This document shows, piece by piece, positions 14,913 to 15,017 of a DNA stretch of 15,017 nucleotides. The position numbers were made by a program, and so were the translations under genes. The stretch lies in NCBI GenBank assembly GCA_016784425.1, contig JADHUQ010000039.1, positions 1 to 15,017 on the forward strand. Reading direction: 5' to 3'. Source of the DNA: Candidatus Delongbacteria bacterium. GTDB lineage: Bacteria; CAIWAD01; BS150m-G50. The stretch's first letter is position 1, and every line of letters begins with the position of its first letter. Below the pieces are notes generated by a model. It was not told the origin of the DNA and did not search any database. It saw only the letters and a program-made list of their open reading frames with translations.

Positions 14913-15017
14913 CTAAGCCGCGAGTTTTTCTTCTTTTCCATCCTTGAAAATCACCCCTTCGATGACCTTTCCAATCAACTTGTATCCACGCAATCTGCGC
15001 CAACGCATGGAAGCTCT
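14879..15017 (-). mobile_element. Right-hand end of an IS256-type insertion sequence, cut by window end
   Basis: The C-terminal codons of a transposase are followed by about 35 nt of non-coding sequence that, read on the plus strand from 14879, starts GAGTTAATGTCAAATGTTGT. This resembles terminal inverted repeats of IS256-like elements as I remember them. The other end is outside the window, so neither the repeat nor a target duplication can be confirmed. Confidence 0.4.
14913..15017 (-). CDS. C-terminal fragment of a probable IS256 (Mutator)-family transposase
   Basis: Only the last 34 residues are in the window; the gene continues beyond base 15017. The visible sequence contains RWRRLRGYKLIGKVIEGV followed by F-K-D-G-K and a short charged end before TAG. 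Tails of this type (a basic RWRRL-x-G stretch, then hydrophobic-x-K-V-I-x-G-V-x-F-x-D-G) are found at the C-termini of IS256-family transposases in my recollection. The catalytic DDE residues cannot be checked because they lie upstream. Whether the element is intact is unknown. An alternative is an unrelated small basic protein, which I consider less likely given the inverted-repeat-like sequence that follows. Confidence 0.55.
   Translation of the reverse strand, partial: RASMRWRRLRGYKLIGKVIEGVIFKDGKEEKLAA

Overview
This window looks like chromosomal DNA of an uncultured bacterium, most likely from the Fibrobacterota-Chlorobiota-Bacteroidota (FCB) side of the tree or a neighbouring candidate phylum. 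The evidence is a secreted beta-helix protein ending in a type IX secretion (Por) type sorting domain, a periplasm-facing multiheme cytochrome lipoprotein, and a single-chain glycyl-tRNA synthetase. The placement is an inference and I cannot name a species.

Region 1 (1-5132, minus strand) is a tightly packed housekeeping operon read in the order rsmA, mgtE, recO, glyS, then a TrmA/RlmD-family RNA methyltransferase cut by the window start. The first four genes overlap (17, 1 and 35 nt), which points to translational coupling. Ribosome maturation, Mg2+ uptake, recombinational repair and tRNA charging are therefore co-expressed.

Region 2 (5133-9448, plus strand) starts from a divergent intergenic region. 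It holds a FetA/FetB-like ABC exporter pair (TGATG junction), a saccharopine-dehydrogenase-family oxidoreductase, and an exported PDZ plus alpha/beta-hydrolase protein whose nucleophile elbow is abnormal.

Region 3 (9460-11030) holds radC (minus), which appears to need a non-canonical ATT start. It is head-to-head with a Smg/DUF494 gene (plus) that ends at a good intrinsic terminator.

Region 4 (11095-15017, minus strand, visibly more AT-rich) is a surface and accessory region. It contains a 689-residue beta-helix protein with an internal tandem duplication and a T9SS-type tail, a nonaheme cytochrome lipoprotein with a collagen-like Gly-x-y stalk and its own terminator, and the right-hand end of what looks like an IS256-type insertion sequence directly upstream of the cytochrome gene.

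I see no CRISPR array, rRNA or tRNA gene. No complete novel system is evident. The most unusual items are the PDZ-hydrolase with the displaced serine, the ATT-start radC, and the collagen-tethered nonaheme lipoprotein beside an IS end.
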